A stretch of DNA of 64,000 bases from Priestia filamentosa (GTDB lineage Bacteria > Bacillota > Bacilli > Bacillales > Bacillaceae_H): positions 496,001 to 560,000 of the forward strand of contig NZ_FXAJ01000002.1 of the NCBI RefSeq assembly GCF_900177535.1. The letters are read 5' to 3'. Under the pieces are notes generated by a model, which saw nothing but the letters and a program-made list of their open reading frames with translations, had not been told where the DNA came from and ran no database searches. Shown piece by piece: positions 17,534-28,512 of the stretch. The first letter of the stretch is position 1. Each line of letters starts with the position of its first letter. Made by a program: the position numbers and the translations under genes.

Positions 17534-18409
17534 ATGATAAATAATATTGTTGTAGTAGGTTCTGGTGTAATGGGCAGAGGTATTGCTTACGTATCAGCTG
17601 TAGGGGGATATTCAGTTACCTTAATAGATGTGGATGAATCTGCTTTACAAAATGCCAAAAAAGAGATTGTTAGTTTATTTGAAAAAAGCTTGAATCGTGG
17701 TCATATTTCTAACGAATTAGCTTTACAGGCTAAAGAAAATCTTTCTTATTCTACAAATTTAAAAGGGGCAGGAAGTCAAGCTGACTTAATTATTGAGGCT
17801 GTTCCTGAAAAAACAGAAATAAAAAAAGGAGTGTTTCATAACTTAGAAGAATATGCGTCTGATTCCTGTATTTTCGCTACTAATACTTCAACAATGAGTC
17901 CGACAGAAATTGCTTCATATGCTAAACGCCCTGAAAAAACAATTGCTATGCATTTTTTTAATCCAGTACATAAGATGCCGCTTGTTGAAATCGTCCGCGG
18001 CTTAGAAACCAGTGATGAAACAGCACAACTTATTAAAGAAGTAGCAGAGCAAATGGGGAAAAAAAGCGTTGTGATTAATGAGTTTCCTGGATTTGTAACG
18101 AGTCGAATCAGTGCGTTAGTAGGGAATGAGGCTTTTTATATGTTACAAGAAGGATTAGGGACGCCAGAGGAAATTGATAAAGCTATTAAACTAGGATTAA
18201 ATTATCCAATGGGTCCATTTGAACTTGTCGATTTGGTAGGGTTAGATGCACGTTTAAATAATTTAAAGTATTTACATGAAAAGTTAGGGGAAAAATACCG
18301 ACCAGCTCCGCTACTAGAGCAATACGTGAAAGCTGGACGTCTAGGACGAAAATCAGGTAAAGGTGTATACGATTACACAAATAAGTCAAAAGAGGAGGTC
18401 AAAAAATGA
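17534..18409 (+). CDS. 3-hydroxyacyl-CoA dehydrogenase (PaaH-like)
   Basis: A 291-residue enzyme with the NAD motif GSGVMGRG (residues 8-15), the substrate-side HFFNPVHKMPLVEIV containing the catalytic His, and the C-terminal GPFELVDLVGLD. This length matches the single-domain 3-hydroxybutyryl/hydroxyadipyl-CoA dehydrogenases. It should oxidise 3-hydroxyadipyl-CoA to 3-oxoadipyl-CoA. An AAGGGGGGAAC site precedes the ATG and it overlaps the thiolase gene by 4 bp. Confidence 0.9.
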   Translation: MINNIVVVGSGVMGRGIAYVSAVGGYSVTLIDVDESALQNAKKEIVSLFEKSLNRGHISNELALQAKENLSYSTNLKGAGSQADLIIEAVPEKTEIKKGVFHNLEEYASDSCIFATNTSTMSPTEIASYAKRPEKTIAMHFFNPVHKMPLVEIVRGLETSDETAQLIKEVAEQMGKKSVVINEFPGFVTSRISALVGNEAFYMLQEGLGTPEEIDKAIKLGLNYPMGPFELVDLVGLDARLNNLKYLHEKLGEKYRPAPLLEQYVKAGRLGRKSGKGVYDYTNKSKEEVKK

Positions 18410-19611
18410 GGGAAGTTGTTATTGTAGATGCAGTGCGAACTCCTATTGGAAGATATAAAGGAGCTTTAAAAAATATACGTCCAGACGATTTAGGGGCGAT
18501 AGTTATTAAGGCGCTCATTGAACGTAATCCGAACCTCCCACCTCATCAAATTGAAGAAGTGATATTGGGGAATGCCAACCAAGCTGGTGAGGATAATCGT
18601 AATGTGGCTAGAATGTCAGCTTTACTAGCAGGACTTCCAACAAGCGTAGGGGGAACTACTGTCAATCGGCTATGTGGATCAGGTCTTGATGCTGTAATCT
18701 ATGCAGCAAGAGCTATCGCAATCGGTGAAGGGGATATTTATATTGCTGGGGGCACAGAAAGCATGACTCGTGCACCTTTAGTGATGGCTAAACCTGATAA
18801 AGAATTTCCGAGAGGCAGTATGGAGTTACAAGACACCACAATTGGCTGGCGTTTTACAAATAAAAAATTAGAAGAAATGTACGGGGCAGAAACAATGCCT
18901 AAAACGGCTGAAAATGTAGCCCAACAGTTTCAAATTTCACGTAGTGAACAAGATCAATTTGCATTTGAAAGTCAACAAAAAGCAAAAAAGGCAATGGAAG
19001 AAAATCGATTCTCTGAAGAAATTGTACCTGTTATATATCGAGATCGAAAAGGCAACGAAGTTGTTATTGATAGGGATGAACATCCTCGTCCTGATACAAC
19101 GTTAGAAACGTTAGGCAAATTAAGACCCCTTTTTGATGGAGGAACGGTTACTGCAGGAAATGCCTCAGGGGTTAATGACGGAGCTTCAGCCCTTCTAATC
19201 ATGAGTGCCGACAAAGCAAAAGAATTAGGTTTAAGACCGCTTGTAAAGTATGTAATTGGTGCAACTGCGGGATTAGAACCCAGTATCATGGGGTTAGGCC
19301 CGATTTTGGCTACTAGAAAAGCTTTGTCGCGTGCCAACTTAACAATACAAGACATTGGACTAGTTGAATTAAATGAAGCTTTTGCTTCTCAATCTTTAGA
19401 ATGTATTCGTCAACTAGAGTTAAATACAGAGAAAGTGAACGTAAATGGAGGAGCTATTGCATTTGGACATCCGCTAGGAGCAAGTGGGGCAAGAATATTA
19501 ACAACTCTTATTTACGAAATGAAAAAACAAGATATTGAATACGGCCTTAGCACAATGTGTGTGGGTGTTGGACAAGGAATTGCAACAATTGTCGCAAATG
19601 TAAAAGAGTAA
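18406..19611 (+). CDS. Thiolase (3-oxoadipyl-CoA thiolase, PaaJ-like)
   Basis: A 401-residue thiolase. NRLCGSGLDAV holds the nucleophilic Cys (about residue 90), GGAIAFGHPLGASGAR the catalytic His, and CVGVGQG the second Cys near the C-terminus. In this operon it should cleave 3-oxoadipyl-CoA and 3-oxo-dehydrosuberyl-CoA with CoA to release acetyl-CoA and succinyl-CoA. GAGGAGG precedes the ATG, translationally coupled to the dehydrogenase. A purely acetoacetyl-CoA thiolase activity is the alternative. Confidence 0.9.
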   Translation: MREVVIVDAVRTPIGRYKGALKNIRPDDLGAIVIKALIERNPNLPPHQIEEVILGNANQAGEDNRNVARMSALLAGLPTSVGGTTVNRLCGSGLDAVIYAARAIAIGEGDIYIAGGTESMTRAPLVMAKPDKEFPRGSMELQDTTIGWRFTNKKLEEMYGAETMPKTAENVAQQFQISRSEQDQFAFESQQKAKKAMEENRFSEEIVPVIYRDRKGNEVVIDRDEHPRPDTTLETLGKLRPLFDGGTVTAGNASGVNDGASALLIMSADKAKELGLRPLVKYVIGATAGLEPSIMGLGPILATRKALSRANLTIQDIGLVELNEAFASQSLECIRQLELNTEKVNVNGGAIAFGHPLGASGARILTTLIYEMKKQDIEYGLSTMCVGVGQGIATIVANVKE

Positions 19612-19622
19612 AATAGAGGAGT

Positions 19623-19658
19623 CCCTTATTTAGCCCTATGCTAGGTAAGGGTTGTTTT
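19623..19658 (+). terminator. Hairpin between thiolase and third crotonase
   Basis: CCCTTATTTAGC (19623-19634) pairs with GCTAGGTAAGGG (19640-19651), with two G-U pairs, followed by TTGTTTT. A moderate terminator or attenuator. Confidence 0.55.
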
Positions 19659-19680
19659 ATAGAAAAGGAGTGTAAAAATC

Positions 19681-20457
19681 ATGTCTCGTATTTTATACAG
19701 AGTTGAAAATATGATTGGGTATGTTACAATTAACCGCCCCGAGGTGTTAAATTGTTTTGACTATGAAACATTAGAGCAGCTACAAGAAATTGTAGAGGCG
19801 ATTCATCTAGATTCAAATGTAAACACTGTCATTTTTACAGGTGCAGGTGAAAAGGCTTTTAGTGCAGGTGCGGATTTAAAGGAACGAAAAACATTATCAG
19901 AGATGCAGGTAAAACGAAATGTAAAGGCGATCCGAGATGTTTTCAATAGTATTGCAAATCTTCCACAGCCTACTATTGCTGCAGTAAATGGATACGCATT
20001 TGGTGGTGGATTTGAATTAATGCTAGCATGTGATTTTTCTATTGCTGTCGAAGAGGCGAAGCTTGGACTTACAGAGACAAGCTGGGCGATTATCCCAGGA
20101 GCTGGAGGTACACAGCGATTGCCTCGTTTAATTGGAGAGGCAAAAGCTAAAGAACTGATCTTTACAGCAAGAAAAATTGCAGCTCAAGAAGCATATGAAC
20201 TCGGCATACTTACAAAGGTTGTCGAACAGAACATGCTTATGAAATCTTGCGAAACTTTTGCAGCAGAAATGATGAAAAATGGCCCAGTTGCTCTAAAGCA
20301 AGCTAAATATGCGATTAGCCAAGGAATGAATGTTGATTTGCAGACAGGACTAGAGATTGAATCAAAAGCATATGAATTAACGATACCTACAGAAGATCGA
20401 TTAGAAGCTTTGAATGCGTTTAGTGAAAAAAGAAGGCCAAAGTTTAAAGGAAAATAG
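19681..20457 (+). CDS. Enoyl-CoA hydratase family protein
   Basis: A 258-residue crotonase with AFSAGADLKER and FGGGFELMLACDF oxyanion loops and a glutamate-bearing GLTETSWAIIPGAGG loop, the set expected for an active hydratase. It is the third crotonase of the island and has its own AAAGGAGTG site after a hairpin. It may carry out 2,3-dehydroadipyl-CoA hydration while the others handle ring isomerisation. Together the three may also cover the hydratase function that PaaZ's MaoC domain has elsewhere. Confidence 0.85.
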   Translation: MSRILYRVENMIGYVTINRPEVLNCFDYETLEQLQEIVEAIHLDSNVNTVIFTGAGEKAFSAGADLKERKTLSEMQVKRNVKAIRDVFNSIANLPQPTIAAVNGYAFGGGFELMLACDFSIAVEEAKLGLTETSWAIIPGAGGTQRLPRLIGEAKAKELIFTARKIAAQEAYELGILTKVVEQNMLMKSCETFAAEMMKNGPVALKQAKYAISQGMNVDLQTGLEIESKAYELTIPTEDRLEALNAFSEKRRPKFKGK

Positions 20458-20799
20458 CCCTTTCCGTAACAAAATATAATCATGACTTTTGAATGAAAAA
20501 CGAGTGAAATATTCATACTTGTAGAAGAAAACTATTATTTTTAAAAAGTTCATACCTAATATGAAGGAAAATAATAGTTGCCATGGTTAACAAACATTCG
20601 ATATGATATTGTTAGATAAATCAAAAAAATTGCTCGTGCATTAGAAGGAAGGCTTAAGAAATAATAACTTTTATTAGTTAAAGAACTCTAACAACTCTTA
20701 GCTTAATTAGAAAGGGATTAGAGAATATATTTAAAAGCTTTTTAGTACTCCGCTGTATAACATAAAACAGGGTGAGCGAGTAGAAAGAGTGAGGTATTA
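20458..20799. other. Gap upstream of paaX with a long inverted repeat
   Basis: No gene seen. AACTATTATTTT (20530-20541) and AAAATAATAGTT (20568-20579) form perfect 12-bp arms with a 26-nt spacer, and the spacer holds a smaller TTCATA/TATGAA repeat. There is no T run. The outer AACTATT/AATAGTT pair resembles the repeat before paaA, so both may be PaaX sites. Confidence 0.5.
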
Positions 20800-21696
20800 A
20801 TGAGTACTAACACACAATCGATGATTTTCACGATTTATGGTGATTATATTCGCCATTATGGTAATAAAATTTGGATCGGCAGTTTAATACGTTTATTAAA
20901 GGAGTTTGGACATAACGAACAAGCTGTACGTGTCACTTGTTCACGTATGGTTAAACAAGGATGGCTCCAATCTCAAAGAGAAGGAAATAAGAGCTATTAT
21001 TTTTTAACTCCTCGAGGCGTTAATCGGATTGAAGAAGCAGCACGGAGAATTTATAAACTAAATCCCCACGAGTGGGATGGAAAGTGGAGAATTCTCATGT
21101 ATACCATTCCAGAGGAAAAAAGACAAATCCGCGATGAGTTTAGAAAAGAGTTAATATGGAGCGGATTTGGAAGTTTTTCAAATGGTTGCTGGTTATCACC
21201 TAATAATCTAGAAAAAGAAGTTGAACTATTAATTGATAAATATAATATTGAACAATACGTTGATTTCTTTATATCTGATTACAAAGGACCTCATACAAAT
21301 CAATCATTAGTAGAAAAGAGCTGGCCGTTAGAAGAGATTGAACAAAAATATGAACAGTTTATTGATACGTATAGTAAAACATATATTATCCATCAAAGTG
21401 TCATTCAGCGAGGCCAGATGACTGATGCAGAATGTTTTGTAGAGAGAACAAACCTTATCCATGAATATCGGAAATTTCTATTTGTGGATCCTGGCCTTCC
21501 AAAAGAACTATTACCAGCACGTTGGATTGGCAATCATGCGGCCTTATTATTCAGCCAGTATTATAAAATGCTCGCTGATCCTGCTAACCAGTTTTTTGAA
21601 GACATTTTTCAAAAAGATAATGATTTAAGCCATAAAAGTAAATCATACGATTCTACGGATCATCCTTTAATTAGTGAACAAATTAGAAATTCCTAA
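20800..21696 (+). CDS. paaX: PaaX-family phenylacetate regulator
   Basis: A 298-residue protein with an N-terminal winged-helix part (IFTIYGDYIRHYG, then VRVTCSRMVKQGWL) and the PaaX core ending in FVDPGLPKELLPARWIG. PaaX is a phenylacetyl-CoA-responsive repressor of paa genes. The C-terminal 40 residues are hydrophilic. It is placed after the catabolic genes and converges on paaY over a shared terminator. The ATG has a GAGTGAGG site. Its likely targets are the symmetric elements before paaK/paaA and in its own promoter. Confidence 0.92.
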   Translation: MSTNTQSMIFTIYGDYIRHYGNKIWIGSLIRLLKEFGHNEQAVRVTCSRMVKQGWLQSQREGNKSYYFLTPRGVNRIEEAARRIYKLNPHEWDGKWRILMYTIPEEKRQIRDEFRKELIWSGFGSFSNGCWLSPNNLEKEVELLIDKYNIEQYVDFFISDYKGPHTNQSLVEKSWPLEEIEQKYEQFIDTYSKTYIIHQSVIQRGQMTDAECFVERTNLIHEYRKFLFVDPGLPKELLPARWIGNHAALLFSQYYKMLADPANQFFEDIFQKDNDLSHKSKSYDSTDHPLISEQIRNS

Positions 21697-21720
21697 GAGA
21701 TAACTCTTAGGAATTTTTAT
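21687..21720. terminator. Bidirectional terminator between paaX and paaY
   Basis: A 13-bp perfect stem (21687-21699 with 21704-21716) with a 4-nt loop lies over the ends of both convergent genes and carries T-rich flanks on both sides. Confidence 0.85.
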
Positions 21721-22232
21721 TTGCTTAAATGTTTCTTAAACTCATATCCTTTTTGGACATAAGAATCAATAGACAATTGAATAACTTCTAAATCTTTCTC
21801 ATTTATTTCACGAACAACTTTTCCTGGGGACCCCATAACAAGAGAACGAGGTGGAATGACCTTTCCAGAAGGAATAAGTGAATTAGCTCCGATAATACAT
21901 TCTTCACCAATTTGAGCGCCGTCTAATATGGTAGACCCCATTCCAATAATAGAGCGTCTTCCAATTGTACATCCGTGAAGAATCACGTTGTGTCCAATTG
22001 TTACTTCATCCTCAACAGTGACTGGGCAGCCAGCATATAGATGAATTGTTGAATTGTCTTGAATACTACATTTCTTTCCAATTTTGATAGCGCCTTCATC
22101 ACCGCGTAAAACAGCGTTAAACCAAATAGTCGTTTCTTCTCCGATTTCTACATCTCCTATCACATAAGCCCCTGGCGCTATAAATGCTGTTTTATGAATA
22201 TCCGGTTCTTTTTCATTATAAGAAATAATCAT
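21717..22232 (-). CDS. paaY: Gamma-carbonic-anhydrase family hexapeptide-repeat protein (PaaY-like)
   Basis: A 171-residue left-handed beta-helix protein built of hexapeptide repeats (for example VIGDVEIGEETTIWFNAVLRGD and IGHNVILHGCTIGRRS). Histidines in HLYAG, IGHNV and LHGC positions match the metal ligands of the gamma-carbonic anhydrase/PaaY family. PaaY is linked to thioester hydrolysis that protects CoA pools during phenylacetate degradation. AAGGAGG precedes the ATG. The position beside paaX supports the PaaY name over a generic YrdA. Confidence 0.82.
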   Translation of the reverse strand: MIISYNEKEPDIHKTAFIAPGAYVIGDVEIGEETTIWFNAVLRGDEGAIKIGKKCSIQDNSTIHLYAGCPVTVEDEVTIGHNVILHGCTIGRRSIIGMGSTILDGAQIGEECIIGANSLIPSGKVIPPRSLVMGSPGKVVREINEKDLEVIQLSIDSYVQKGYEFKKHLSK

Positions 22233-22313
22233 ACTAGGGTCCTCCTTATAGAGAATTTATAATTGTTTTTCCTTCATCTATAGTATAACATTATTGTGAG
22301 GGGAGTGGTGAAA

Positions 22314-23276
22314 ATGTTACATTTAACAGAACAATTAAATATTAAATATCCTATTATTCAAGGGGGAATGGGGAATATTAGCAACGCAATTCTCACTGCT
22401 GCTGTATCAGAAGCAGGAGGATTAGGTACAATCGGCTGCGGGACGATGACACCAGATCAAGTCGAAGAAATGATTCAAGAAACAAAAAAGAGAACAGATA
22501 AACCCTTTGCTGTAAACATTCCTATTACTGTTACACCTTTTTTAGAGGACCTCATAAATGTTGTAATAGATAATTATATTCCAGTTGTCTCATTATCGGC
22601 AGGAAATCCTGCTTCGATTATTCCGAGACTTCATTCGCACGGTATAAAGGTAATCGTAGTAGTCGCTTCTATTAAACATGCTAAAAAAGCAGAGAGAGCA
22701 GGAGCCGATTTATTAGTAGCAGAGGGGTTTGAAGCGGCCGGAATTAATTCGAATCTTGAACTCACAACATTTACGCTTATTCCACAGCTCACTGGGTGTG
22801 TAGATATCCCTGTAATTGCTGCAGGTGGAATTGGGGATGGGAAAGGTTTGGCAGCAGCTTTAATATTGGGAGCAAGTGGGGTTCAGATTGGTACACGTCT
22901 GATTGCTACGCAGGAAGCACCATTTCACATGAGCTATAAGCAAAAATTAATTCAAGCAAGTGATACAGATACAGTTGTGGTAGGACGTTCGGTAGGGCAA
23001 GTAAGAAGAATATTAAATACTCCATATGCAAATAAAATCGTTGAAAAAGAAAATGAAGGGATAATTCTAGAGGAATACAATAAAATGACTTCTGAAAATT
23101 TCCATGTTATAGGAGCTCTAAAAGGAGACTTTGTAAATGGATTTATTAACAGTGGACAAGTAGCAGGTTTACTTTCAAATATTCCTAGTGTAAAAGAGTT
23201 GTTGGAAAATATGATGAAAGAAGCTTCATCACAAATCCAACAATCCTTCTCATCTTTTGAAACGTTCACATCTTAA
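22314..23276 (+). CDS. Nitronate monooxygenase / FabK-like flavoprotein
   Basis: A 320-residue TIM-barrel FMN enzyme with PIIQGGMGN near the N-terminus, AEGFEAAGIN in the middle and PVIAAGGIGDGKG plus GASGVQIGTR for phosphate binding. These are 2-nitropropane dioxygenase/FabK family motifs. Start ATG 22314 has a GAGGGGAG site; the upstream TTG is inside the site. True function may be nitronate oxidation or enoyl thioester reduction. It diverges from paaY and precedes paaI; a role in phenylacetate metabolism is not shown. A paralogue lies at 47357. Confidence 0.82.
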   Translation: MLHLTEQLNIKYPIIQGGMGNISNAILTAAVSEAGGLGTIGCGTMTPDQVEEMIQETKKRTDKPFAVNIPITVTPFLEDLINVVIDNYIPVVSLSAGNPASIIPRLHSHGIKVIVVVASIKHAKKAERAGADLLVAEGFEAAGINSNLELTTFTLIPQLTGCVDIPVIAAGGIGDGKGLAAALILGASGVQIGTRLIATQEAPFHMSYKQKLIQASDTDTVVVGRSVGQVRRILNTPYANKIVEKENEGIILEEYNKMTSENFHVIGALKGDFVNGFINSGQVAGLLSNIPSVKELLENMMKEASSQIQQSFSSFETFTS

Positions 23277-23375
23277 ATTATAATCTCGATTGTCTAAAAG
23301 GATTAAAAACTTTGTTTTTTGGATTCCTATAAACAAGTAAGATTTCTATTTATAGAAGTTTTTTATTTACCTTTT

Positions 23376-23390
23376 TTGAAAGCGCTTTAA
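23376..23390 (+). promoter_or_regulatory. cre-like palindrome upstream of paaI
   Basis: TTGAAAGCGCTTTAA, almost a perfect palindrome, matches the cre consensus at 14 of 15 positions. It is about 235 bp before paaI in a gap (23277-23623) where no gene is seen. Confidence 0.5.
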
Positions 23391-23623
23391 ATGTAGGGAC
23401 CCTTCTAAAAAATGCTGTCTATCTTTGATGTTTGATAGAGGTGGTATTGAATAATCTTTTAAGAGGTGAGGATTTTAGAAAATCAATCTTACAGGAAGGC
23501 ATTACCCTAGTTTTTAAAATTCGTATTTAGAAATATAATAATCTTTTTCTCCACCATATTTAAATTGGAACCATTTCCTATATGACAGGTGTTTGACTAG
23601 TCCTAAAAAGCGGAGGAATGAGC

Positions 23624-24070
23624 ATGAAAACAAATATAACGGAACAAGAAATTCATCAGAAATACTATAATGAAATCTTTTCTCTTATGGAACAAGAACC
23701 CTTTGCACAATTTCTAGGCATGAAATTAATCCATATGGGAGAAGGTACAGCAACCGCGGAATTGGATATCAAAGATCATATGTTAAATGCACATGGGACA
23801 GTCCATGGAGCAATCATCTTTTCTTTAGCAGATTATGTTTTTGCAGCAGCTAGTAATTCTTATGGAAAGACATCTGTTGGACTATCAACAAATGTTAATT
23901 TTATGGCTCCCGGAAATGTAGGAATGCGTTTAATAGCAAAAGCTGTAGAAGAGAAACGAAATAACCGTACAGGTTGGTATAAAATCAGAGTAGAAAGTGA
24001 TGGAGAACTTTTAGCTACGATGGACGCTCTAGTTTACCGTAAGAATCATTATTTCGTTCCTGTTGAATAG
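23624..24070 (+). CDS. paaI: PaaI-type hotdog thioesterase
   Basis: A 148-residue hotdog-fold protein. The family block LNAHGTVHGAIIFSLADYVFAAASN (helix with catalytic acid) and LSTNVNFMAP are present. PaaI hydrolyses hydroxylated or stalled phenylacetyl-CoA esters. ATG 23624 is preferred to ATG 23618 because CGGAGGA is directly abutting the latter. It is monocistronic, ended by a strong terminator, and closes the phenylacetate island. Confidence 0.85.
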   Translation: MKTNITEQEIHQKYYNEIFSLMEQEPFAQFLGMKLIHMGEGTATAELDIKDHMLNAHGTVHGAIIFSLADYVFAAASNSYGKTSVGLSTNVNFMAPGNVGMRLIAKAVEEKRNNRTGWYKIRVESDGELLATMDALVYRKNHYFVPVE

Positions 24071-24122
24071 AAAAGAGAACTCCTACTCTCATTTTTAGAT
24101 GAGAGTAGGAGTTCTCTTTTCT
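24069..24122 (+). terminator. Strong terminator after paaI
   Basis: A perfect 24-bp stem (24069-24092 with 24099-24122) around a 6-nt loop, T-rich at the 3' side. The rest of the 24123-24243 stretch shows nothing else. Confidence 0.9.
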
Positions 24123-24243
24123 ATGTATTATAGGCAAAAGCTTGTAGCAATAATGTCTTATCCCATAAAAGTAGTGTTCTTTGATCTGATGGATAAGGTT
24201 TGTCTTTCACTCAAAAATCAATCATAACCTTGTAGGTATGTAA

Positions 24244-24315
24244 TTGACAGAATTGTGTAAAGAAGTTAACATCTACATATGTTAACCATAGTTTATATCC
24301 AGTTAACATATGTAG
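24244..24315 (+). promoter_or_regulatory. bio promoter with BirA operator
   Basis: TTGACA (24244-24249), a 17-bp spacer and TAACAT (24267-24272) form a sigma-A-type promoter. It is followed at once by a perfect 14-bp inverted repeat, CTACATATGTTAAC (24273-24286) and GTTAACATATGTAG (24302-24315), with a 15-nt spacer. The core GTTAAC-N15-GTTAAC matches known BirA operators of Bacilli. Biotinyl-BirA would cover the transcription start and repress the operon when biotin is plentiful. Confidence 0.9.
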
Positions 24316-24372
24316 ATCTGTAAACATTTTATCATCGAGGTTCAGTTTTAGAATGAAAGTAGGGACAAGAGA

Positions 24373-25152
24373 ATGAGAGATTTATCATATTATAGTGTGA
24401 GAATGAGAGCTTCTAAGAGTAAACCACACGAGGAAGGAGGGAAACATATATCAGGTGGGGAACAACTTGTTTTATTTGATGAAATTAGAGGGGCAGTAGA
24501 TAAGCTGCTTCATAAAAGTTTAACCCATTCAAGAGGAACACCAGACTTTGCTCAAATTCAGTTTGAAGTAGTAGATGAGCCTGTTCAAGTCATTAGTCCT
24601 TTACAAGTTACTACACATACTACAAATTCAGTTGATGAGGGACAGTTATTAGCTCAAAACTTATTAATGAAATGTGGAGTGCCGTTTCCTATTATTCAAA
24701 AAGCTTACCTACTAGTCGAAGAATATGCGGAACTCAGCGGTGCTATTCTTATTGATAGTAAGACAGGACAACGATTAGATGAAAGCTATCACAATGGAAA
24801 AGGGATTCGTGTATCTAGAATGGATTGGCGGGATGAAAACTTTAAGAAATGGAATAGAGAGATTGCAGCAAATCAGAATAATCGATTGAAAGAAGCTCTA
24901 ACCCTTGCCTCAAAAGTAAGTATGCATCAAGCCACAGTTGCAGAACTATGTTGGTCTGATGATCCAGATTACACGACAGGATATGTGGCTAGTAAAAAGT
25001 TTGGATATCAGCGGATTACAACCCTAAAACAATACGGAAATGAGCAAGGTTGCCGTATCTTCTTTGTTGATAGCTCTGAAGACGTAACGAAATACATAGA
25101 TTACTTAAAAACGAACCCTGTTCTTATTCAATGGGAGGTAAATCATGAATAG
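24373..25152 (+). CDS. bioW: 6-carboxyhexanoate--CoA ligase (pimeloyl-CoA synthetase)
   Basis: A 259-residue BioW protein. SVRMRASK near the N-terminus, [17 protein letters not shown] and [14 protein letters not shown] near residue 205 are family blocks. It makes pimeloyl-CoA from pimelate, ATP and CoA, the first step of this biotin route. It is the first gene behind the BirA operator and overlaps bioA by 8 bp. Confidence 0.93.
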   Translation: MRDLSYYSVRMRASKSKPHEEGGKHISGGEQLVLFDEIRGAVDKLLHKSLTHSRGTPDFAQIQFEVVDEPVQVISPLQVTTHTTNSVDEGQLLAQNLLMKCGVPFPIIQKAYLLVEEYAELSGAILIDSKTGQRLDESYHNGKGIRVSRMDWRDENFKKWNREIAANQNNRLKEALTLASKVSMHQATVAELCWSDDPDYTTGYVASKKFGYQRITTLKQYGNEQGCRIFFVDSSEDVTKYIDYLKTNPVLIQWEVNHE

Positions 25153-26477
25153 TGAATTAATCGAAAAAAGTAAAAAATATCTTTGGTTACCGTTTACACA
25201 AATGAAAGATTATGATGAGAATCCGCTCATTATTGAAAATGGAGAGGGAATAAAGGTTAAAGATGTTTATGGAAAAGAATATTACGATGGCTTTTCTTCA
25301 GTATGGCTAAATGTACACGGACATCGTAAACAGGAGCTTGACGATGCTATAAAACGACAGTTAGAAAAAATCGCTCATTCTACCTTGCTTGGTATGACAA
25401 ACGTGCCAGCGACCGAGCTTGCGGAAAAACTTATTAACATAAGTCCTAAAAACTTAACCCGTGTTTTTTATTCCGATAGTGGTGCAGAGGCGGTCGAAAT
25501 TGCTTTGAAAATGGCTTTTCAATATTGGAAAAACGTTGGAAAACCAGAAAAGCAAAAATTTATATCTATGAAAAACGGTTATCACGGAGACACAATCGGA
25601 GCTGTTAGCATTGGTTCTATTGATCTATTTCATCATGTATATGGTCCATTAATGTTTGAAAGTTTTAAAGCTCCTGTTCCCTATGTATATCGTTCAGAGA
25701 GTCAAGACCCTTGTATATGCCGTGACGAATGTCTACAGGAACTTGAACAATTGTTAAAAGAGCATCATCATACAATTGCTGCTTTATCTATAGAATCTAT
25801 TGTTCAAGGAGCTTCAGGGATTATTGTGATGCCAGAAGGATTTCTTTCAGGCGTACGTGAGCTTTGTACAAAATATGAAGTGTTATTAATTGTTGATGAA
25901 GTAGCAACTGGATTTGGTCGTACAGGGAAAATGTTTGCATGTGAGCATGAAAATGTGCAACCAGATTTAATGGCTGCCGGAAAAGGAATTACAGGTGGAT
26001 ATTTACCTATTGCAGTAACGTTTGCAACGGAACGGATTTACGAAGCATTTTATGATGACTATTCAAATATGAAAACCTTTTTTCATGGTCATTCTTATAC
26101 AGGAAATCAACTTGGCTGTGCTGTCGCTCTCGAAAATTTAAGGTTATTTGAAGTGGAAGAGGTAGTAGAAAAAGTTGCCGAGAAGAGTGAAAATCTTAAA
26201 AAACTGCTTAACACCCTATATGAACTTCCTCATGTTGGGGATGTTCGCCAACTTGGCTTTATGTGTGGTATTGAACTTGTACAATCTAAAAAAATGAGAC
26301 AACCTTTTCCGTCAGATAAGAGAATAGGTTACAAAGTGTCTTTAAAGATGAGGGAGCTTGGAATGCTAACTCGTCCGCTTGGAGATGTTATCGTTCTTAT
26401 GCCACCACTTGTAAGTACAGTAGAAGATTTAAAAGAAATGATCGAAATTATAAAGCAAGCGATTATGGAGGTAACGA

Positions 26478-26494
<17 letters not shown>
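25145..26494 (+). CDS. bioA: Adenosylmethionine/lysine--8-amino-7-oxononanoate aminotransferase
   Basis: A 449-residue class III aminotransferase. [11 protein letters not shown] at the N-terminus is the BioA signature; [25 protein letters not shown] and the PLP lysine in [12 protein letters not shown] follow. It converts 8-amino-7-oxononanoate to 7,8-diaminononanoate. The amino donor in Bacilli can be lysine (BioK type) rather than SAM; the sequence does not settle this for me. It overlaps both neighbours, consistent with coupled translation. Confidence 0.93.
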
Positions 26495-28354
<1,860 letters not shown>

Positions 28355-28455
28355 GTACTTTATTTTCAAAAGGTGAATTATTCAGTGTAAAGGTAGAAGT
28401 TTCTTCTTTATTAAACTATTTTAAGAGTGAATTTTAGTAGAGAAAAAGTAAAAAC

Positions 28456-28492
28456 GAGCAGTCGAGTGAATTTCGGCTGCTTATTTATTTTA
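28456..28492 (+). terminator. Weak hairpin between bioD and the P450 gene
   Basis: AGCAGTCGA pairs with TCGGCTGCT (one G-U) and a T-rich stretch follows. It may partly separate the P450 from bioWAFD. Confidence 0.4.
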
Positions 28493-28512
28493 AAATAAAC
28501 AAGGAGGATAAC

